Below are positions 60,917 to 64,000 of a stretch of 64,000 nucleotides of DNA, one piece after another. The position numbers and the translations under genes were made by a program. How positions within the stretch are numbered: the stretch's first letter is position 1; every line of letters begins with the position of its first letter. Source of the stretch: Mycolicibacterium aromaticivorans JS19b1 = JCM 16368 (GTDB lineage Bacteria; Actinomycetota; Actinomycetes; Mycobacteriales; Mycobacteriaceae); assembly GCF_000559085.1 (NCBI RefSeq), contig NZ_JALN02000002.1, positions 186,001 to 250,000 on the forward strand, in the 5' to 3' direction. The notes beneath the pieces were generated by a model. The model saw only the letters and a program-made list of their open reading frames with translations. It was not told the origin of the DNA and ran no database searches.

Positions 60917-63802
60917 ATGACCGACACCGCCCAACTGTTCACCGGTGTCCACGACACCCCCGTGTACACCAACGTCCTGTTCGACAAGCCGCTGCGGATC
61001 TGGGTGGCCGTTCCCGCCGTCGTGGGAGCGGTCACCACCATCCTGCTCGCCGTGCTCAACCTGTCCTCCGGGCACGCGCTGGCCATCCTGATCGCCGGGG
61101 CCCTGGTCACCGCCGCTCTCACCGGACTCGGCGCCCTCGTCCCCCGCACCCGGCCCAGCCTCGCCTTTCGCCTCAAGGCTCTGCGGGCAGCGGTCCGGCC
61201 CACCGTGCAGACCAGCACCGACACCGCCATCCTGTCCCGCCCCCAACTGGTCGACAATCTGTGGTTCGGCGCCGACGGCTCGGTGTACGCCGGATTCTTG
61301 CTCTCTGGGCTGCCCTATCACCTGCAGTCGATCCGGCGAAAGACCGGTGTCGCCGACTTGCACATGCTGCTCGGGCGCGAACTGCCTGCCGACAGTTGGC
61401 TTTACGGTCTCGGTGTCGCCCAGGACCAACGCCAGCTGCTGCGCGCCATGGTGCACGGCTATCGCGATCGCAGCGACTGGCTGGCCAGCTGCGCCCAGGT
61501 CGCCGAGCAGCTCGCCGAGCAGGCTCCCAAGACGCGGCTGTACTGGCTGATGGTGCCCGTCGACGCCGGCCGCGCCGGTCACAACGTGGTCGGGTCGGCC
61601 ACCAAGCTGAAAGACTGGTTCGCCGGCCGGGACAAGGAGTCCGATTCCTCCTTGCGCGCCTACGCCGAGCTGGCGTTCGACATCGCCAACTCGCTTCCCC
61701 CGGAGTTCGCGCCGATGCCGGTGACCCCGGCCATGTCCGCGTGGTTCTGGCAGCACAACACGTGGCTAGGCACCTACACAGAACCTCTGCCGCGGCGGCG
61801 CTACACCACGAGCATCGCCGCCGACCAACTCCCCGCCGCGGCGTTCGACGAAGGCGATCAACACAACCGCCCGCGCCGGCCCAGCATCTTCAATGCCCTG
61901 CCGTCCTGGAAGAAGTACATGCGCGTCTCGCCCGCAGACGGTGGGCTCGCCGTCGCGGACAGCTACCAGGCGATCCTGCCTGTGGTCGACGCACCGGAAG
62001 GCGGGATCGTGTTCCCCGGTTCGGAATTCCTCTCTGCTGTCGACGATCTGGACACCGGTGCCGTGTTCGATTTCGCGATCAATCTCACCGCCCGTCCGCG
62101 TGAGCTGGAGTTCCGGCGCAACGACCGGGCCCGCGGCAACATCGATGACCAGTACGACCACCGCGGCGACGTCCGCAACGGCTACATCGAGCTGCACGCC
62201 ACCGAACGCAAGATCGCCGAGTACAACCGTCTCCTGTCGGCCAACATCGACGAACAACCCCTGTCGTCGGGGTTTTTTGTGCACGTCGGCGCCGCCGATG
62301 CTCGCACCCTCGACCACAGCATCAAACGGCTTCGCGAGGAAATGACCCAGTCCGGCCAAATCGTCATCCGCCACTACCGTGGCGTCCACACCCGCCTGTG
62401 GTCAGTGTTCAACCCCGGTGTCCCCCAACATAAGAGCGGCGCCGACCAGTTCAGTCATGCCACCACCGCTAGCAAGTGGTCACGCTTCGTCCCGCTGATC
62501 TCCTCCCAGCTGGGCAACGCCACCGGCATGCTGCTGGGCTTCAACAAGAGCAACGCCAACAACAGCGCCGTGCTCCTGGACCTGCCCGGCACGGCGCGCC
62601 GCAACCACAACCCGTGCCTCATCTGCGCCGGGGCACCCGGCTACGGAAAGTCCTACACGGCCAAGCGCATCGTCAAAGCTGAACTGCAGCGCGGCGCCCA
62701 AGCTTTCATCGTTGAACCCGACGAATACGGCGAATGGGCAACAGCATTGGCCGACGTCCCCAACAAAGCGGTCATCGACATGGCCGGCGGTGACTTCGGC
62801 TGTGACGCCCTGCGCATCTTCCCCGAACGGGTCGCCGGGTCCTACTGGCTGGACTACATGATCCCCATGTTGGGACTCGACGTGCGCAGCGTCGCGGTCG
62901 GACGCCTGCGCACCCTGCTCACCCCGGCCGCGCGCCGCGCTCTTGGGATCACGAGCACCGCGGCGCTCATGCGCTACATCCGCGATATCCAAGCCCCCGC
63001 TGGGGAAGCTGACACCCGCTCAACGCAAGTTGGGCAACTGGCTGAGGACCTGCGCCCCGTCCTGCTGGCTCTGGATTCCTGGGCCACCTATGAATTCACC
63101 CGTGCCATCTTCGACGACACCCTGCCCATTCCCGACCTCGCCGCACTCGACGTCACGATCTGGCAGACCGGCAGCCTCGACCTTCCCGACGCCGAAGAGA
63201 TGGCCAACCCGCACCTGTACGCCGCCCTCAGTGACCGCCAGCGTGCCTCCATCGCCATCTACGGCATGCTGGTGCGCCTCGCACGTGTCAGTTTCTTCAA
63301 CAACACCAAGCGCTTTGGGCTTCTGGTCCTCGAAGAAGCAGGCCCGCTGCTCAACTCGCGGACCGGAGCCCGCGACGCTCATCTCATCAGCCGCCGTGCC
63401 CGCAAGCACTACACCGGGATGCTCATCATCACCCAAAACCCGATCAAGGACCTGGCGCTGATGGGCGACGAATTCATCACTCAGCAGATCATCGTGCCTT
63501 TCGAAAAGGAAGGCATTGCCCGCGCCGTCGGGTCCAGCGTCGGGCTGCCGCTCGACGAGTACCCCGAGTTCCATGATTTCTTCCTCGCCAAGGCGGCCAC
63601 CAACCAGATGCGCGATCCCACCGCCTTCGACGACGACCTTGACGGCACCGGCCGCGCTAGCGTGCAGGGGCGCGGAGACCTCGAAGGGCGCGCCTTCTTC
63701 GTCGACGAATTCCGCCGCCTCGGTGCGATCCAGGTGGCACGTGAACCCGACGACGCCCTGCACCGCGCCTTCGACACCACACCTGACCAAGGGGCCGCCT
63801 GA
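60917..63802 (+). CDS. VirB4-like conjugation ATPase
   Basis: 961 residues. Two N-terminal helices (LRIWVAVPAVVGAVTTILLA, ALAILIAGALVTAALTGLG), a long central region of TraC/VirB4 type, and the motor domain: Walker A GAPGYGKSYTAKRIV near residue 575 and Walker B GLLVLEEAGPLLNS near residue 805, followed by TQNPIKDLALMGDEFITQQ. It powers assembly of the transfer channel. The stop overlaps the next gene (ATGA). Confidence 0.88.
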   Translation: MTDTAQLFTGVHDTPVYTNVLFDKPLRIWVAVPAVVGAVTTILLAVLNLSSGHALAILIAGALVTAALTGLGALVPRTRPSLAFRLKALRAAVRPTVQTSTDTAILSRPQLVDNLWFGADGSVYAGFLLSGLPYHLQSIRRKTGVADLHMLLGRELPADSWLYGLGVAQDQRQLLRAMVHGYRDRSDWLASCAQVAEQLAEQAPKTRLYWLMVPVDAGRAGHNVVGSATKLKDWFAGRDKESDSSLRAYAELAFDIANSLPPEFAPMPVTPAMSAWFWQHNTWLGTYTEPLPRRRYTTSIAADQLPAAAFDEGDQHNRPRRPSIFNALPSWKKYMRVSPADGGLAVADSYQAILPVVDAPEGGIVFPGSEFLSAVDDLDTGAVFDFAINLTARPRELEFRRNDRARGNIDDQYDHRGDVRNGYIELHATERKIAEYNRLLSANIDEQPLSSGFFVHVGAADARTLDHSIKRLREEMTQSGQIVIRHYRGVHTRLWSVFNPGVPQHKSGADQFSHATTASKWSRFVPLISSQLGNATGMLLGFNKSNANNSAVLLDLPGTARRNHNPCLICAGAPGYGKSYTAKRIVKAELQRGAQAFIVEPDEYGEWATALADVPNKAVIDMAGGDFGCDALRIFPERVAGSYWLDYMIPMLGLDVRSVAVGRLRTLLTPAARRALGITSTAALMRYIRDIQAPAGEADTRSTQVGQLAEDLRPVLLALDSWATYEFTRAIFDDTLPIPDLAALDVTIWQTGSLDLPDAEEMANPHLYAALSDRQRASIAIYGMLVRLARVSFFNNTKRFGLLVLEEAGPLLNSRTGARDAHLISRRARKHYTGMLIITQNPIKDLALMGDEFITQQIIVPFEKEGIARAVGSSVGLPLDEYPEFHDFFLAKAATNQMRDPTAFDDDLDGTGRASVQGRGDLEGRAFFVDEFRRLGAIQVAREPDDALHRAFDTTPDQGAA

Positions 63803-64000
63803 TGACCACCGCAGTCCTGTCCGCGCGTCCGCTGCGCGACATCGCCGCCGAGCGCCTCGGCTATGAGCTTGCCCTGCACCCTCGGCTGCGGCGCGTCCTG
63901 ATCTTCGTCCTGGCGACTCACACCCTGGCACTGTGGGCGCTGATCACCGCCCCCCGGGCCACCGCCGCGACCATGGCCGCCGCGCTGAACTGGACCGGTA
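63802..64000 (+). CDS. Conjugation membrane protein, N-terminal part (cut by window edge)
   Basis: 66 residues are visible. After a soluble start (MTTAVLSARPLRDIAAERLG) comes one hydrophobic segment (VLIFVLATHTLALWALITA). It is coupled to the VirB4-like gene by ATGA. In such operons a VirB6- or lytic-enzyme-type gene often follows; which it is cannot be told. Confidence 0.55.
   Translation, partial: MTTAVLSARPLRDIAAERLGYELALHPRLRRVLIFVLATHTLALWALITAPRATAATMAAALNWTG

Overview
The window is high-GC actinobacterial DNA. Its protein families (RipA-like NlpC/P60 hydrolase, MmcO-type multicopper oxidase, NmtR/CtpJ pair, CsoR, short BlaI/BlaR pairs, PF10081-type hydrolase) point to a Mycobacterium/Mycolicibacterium species. 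It reads as accessory DNA, a plasmid or an integrated mobile island: no housekeeping operons are visible, there are broken pieces of four insertion-sequence families and of an integrase, and the right end is a conjugation module. No replication or partition gene is visible, so plasmid versus island cannot be settled here.

Layout. 1-2.3 kb: oxidoreductase remnant, IS remnant, a small DUF2933 protein. 2.3-11.5 kb: PF10081 hydrolase; copper module (CopA ATPase, CopZ chaperone, perfect CsoR-type operator); a second P1B ATPase with a CPD motif; EamA exporter; CsoR. 11.5-18.1 kb: cell-envelope module with polysaccharide deacetylase, L,D-transpeptidase, a small CxxC membrane protein and two BlaI-repressor/M56-protease pairs. 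18.3-19.4 kb: inverted second copy of the oxidoreductase remnant joined to an IS110 remnant. 19.7-31 kb: methyltransferase, ABC1 kinase, PPK2, rhodanese, HAD-GH65 fusion, YflT-type stress protein, and an orphan response regulator lacking key receiver residues. 31-33.3 kb: RipA-like peptidoglycan hydrolase with a broken small secreted gene behind it. 34-41.4 kb: second copper module (cupin, SHOCT protein, multicopper oxidase, response regulator/histidine kinase, Met-rich DUF305 lipoprotein, DUF302, DUF4395). 40-42.2 kb is a patchwork of gene fragments. 42.3-48.4 kb: Doc-type toxin/antitoxin, NmtR/CtpJ-like Ni/Co efflux pair, class V aminotransferase, tRNA-Cys. 49.9-51.9 kb: CmtR-like sensor divergent from a SHOCT/cupredoxin/repeat-protein operon with shared GPGQWGPGMM repeats. 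54.1-64 kb: conjugation genes, a minus-strand operon with the coupling ATPase and a plus-strand operon with VirB8/TcpC-like and VirB4-like proteins, running off the window.

Three layers of control can be read from the DNA: two CsoR-type palindromes (one before the CopZ gene, one before the PPK2 gene); three direct-repeat boxes that fit an OmpR/PhoB-type regulator (before the two-component system and oxidase operon, before the DUF305/DUF302 pair, and before the CPD ATPase); and eight TACTA/TAGTA dyads, five placed before the L,D-transpeptidase, the CxxC membrane protein, the methyltransferase, the RipA homologue and the second BlaI region. The last set suggests a BlaI-type cell-wall-remodelling regulon carried on a metal-resistance mobile element, which I consider the most interesting possibility in the window. 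All functional statements come from reading motifs; no database search was run.
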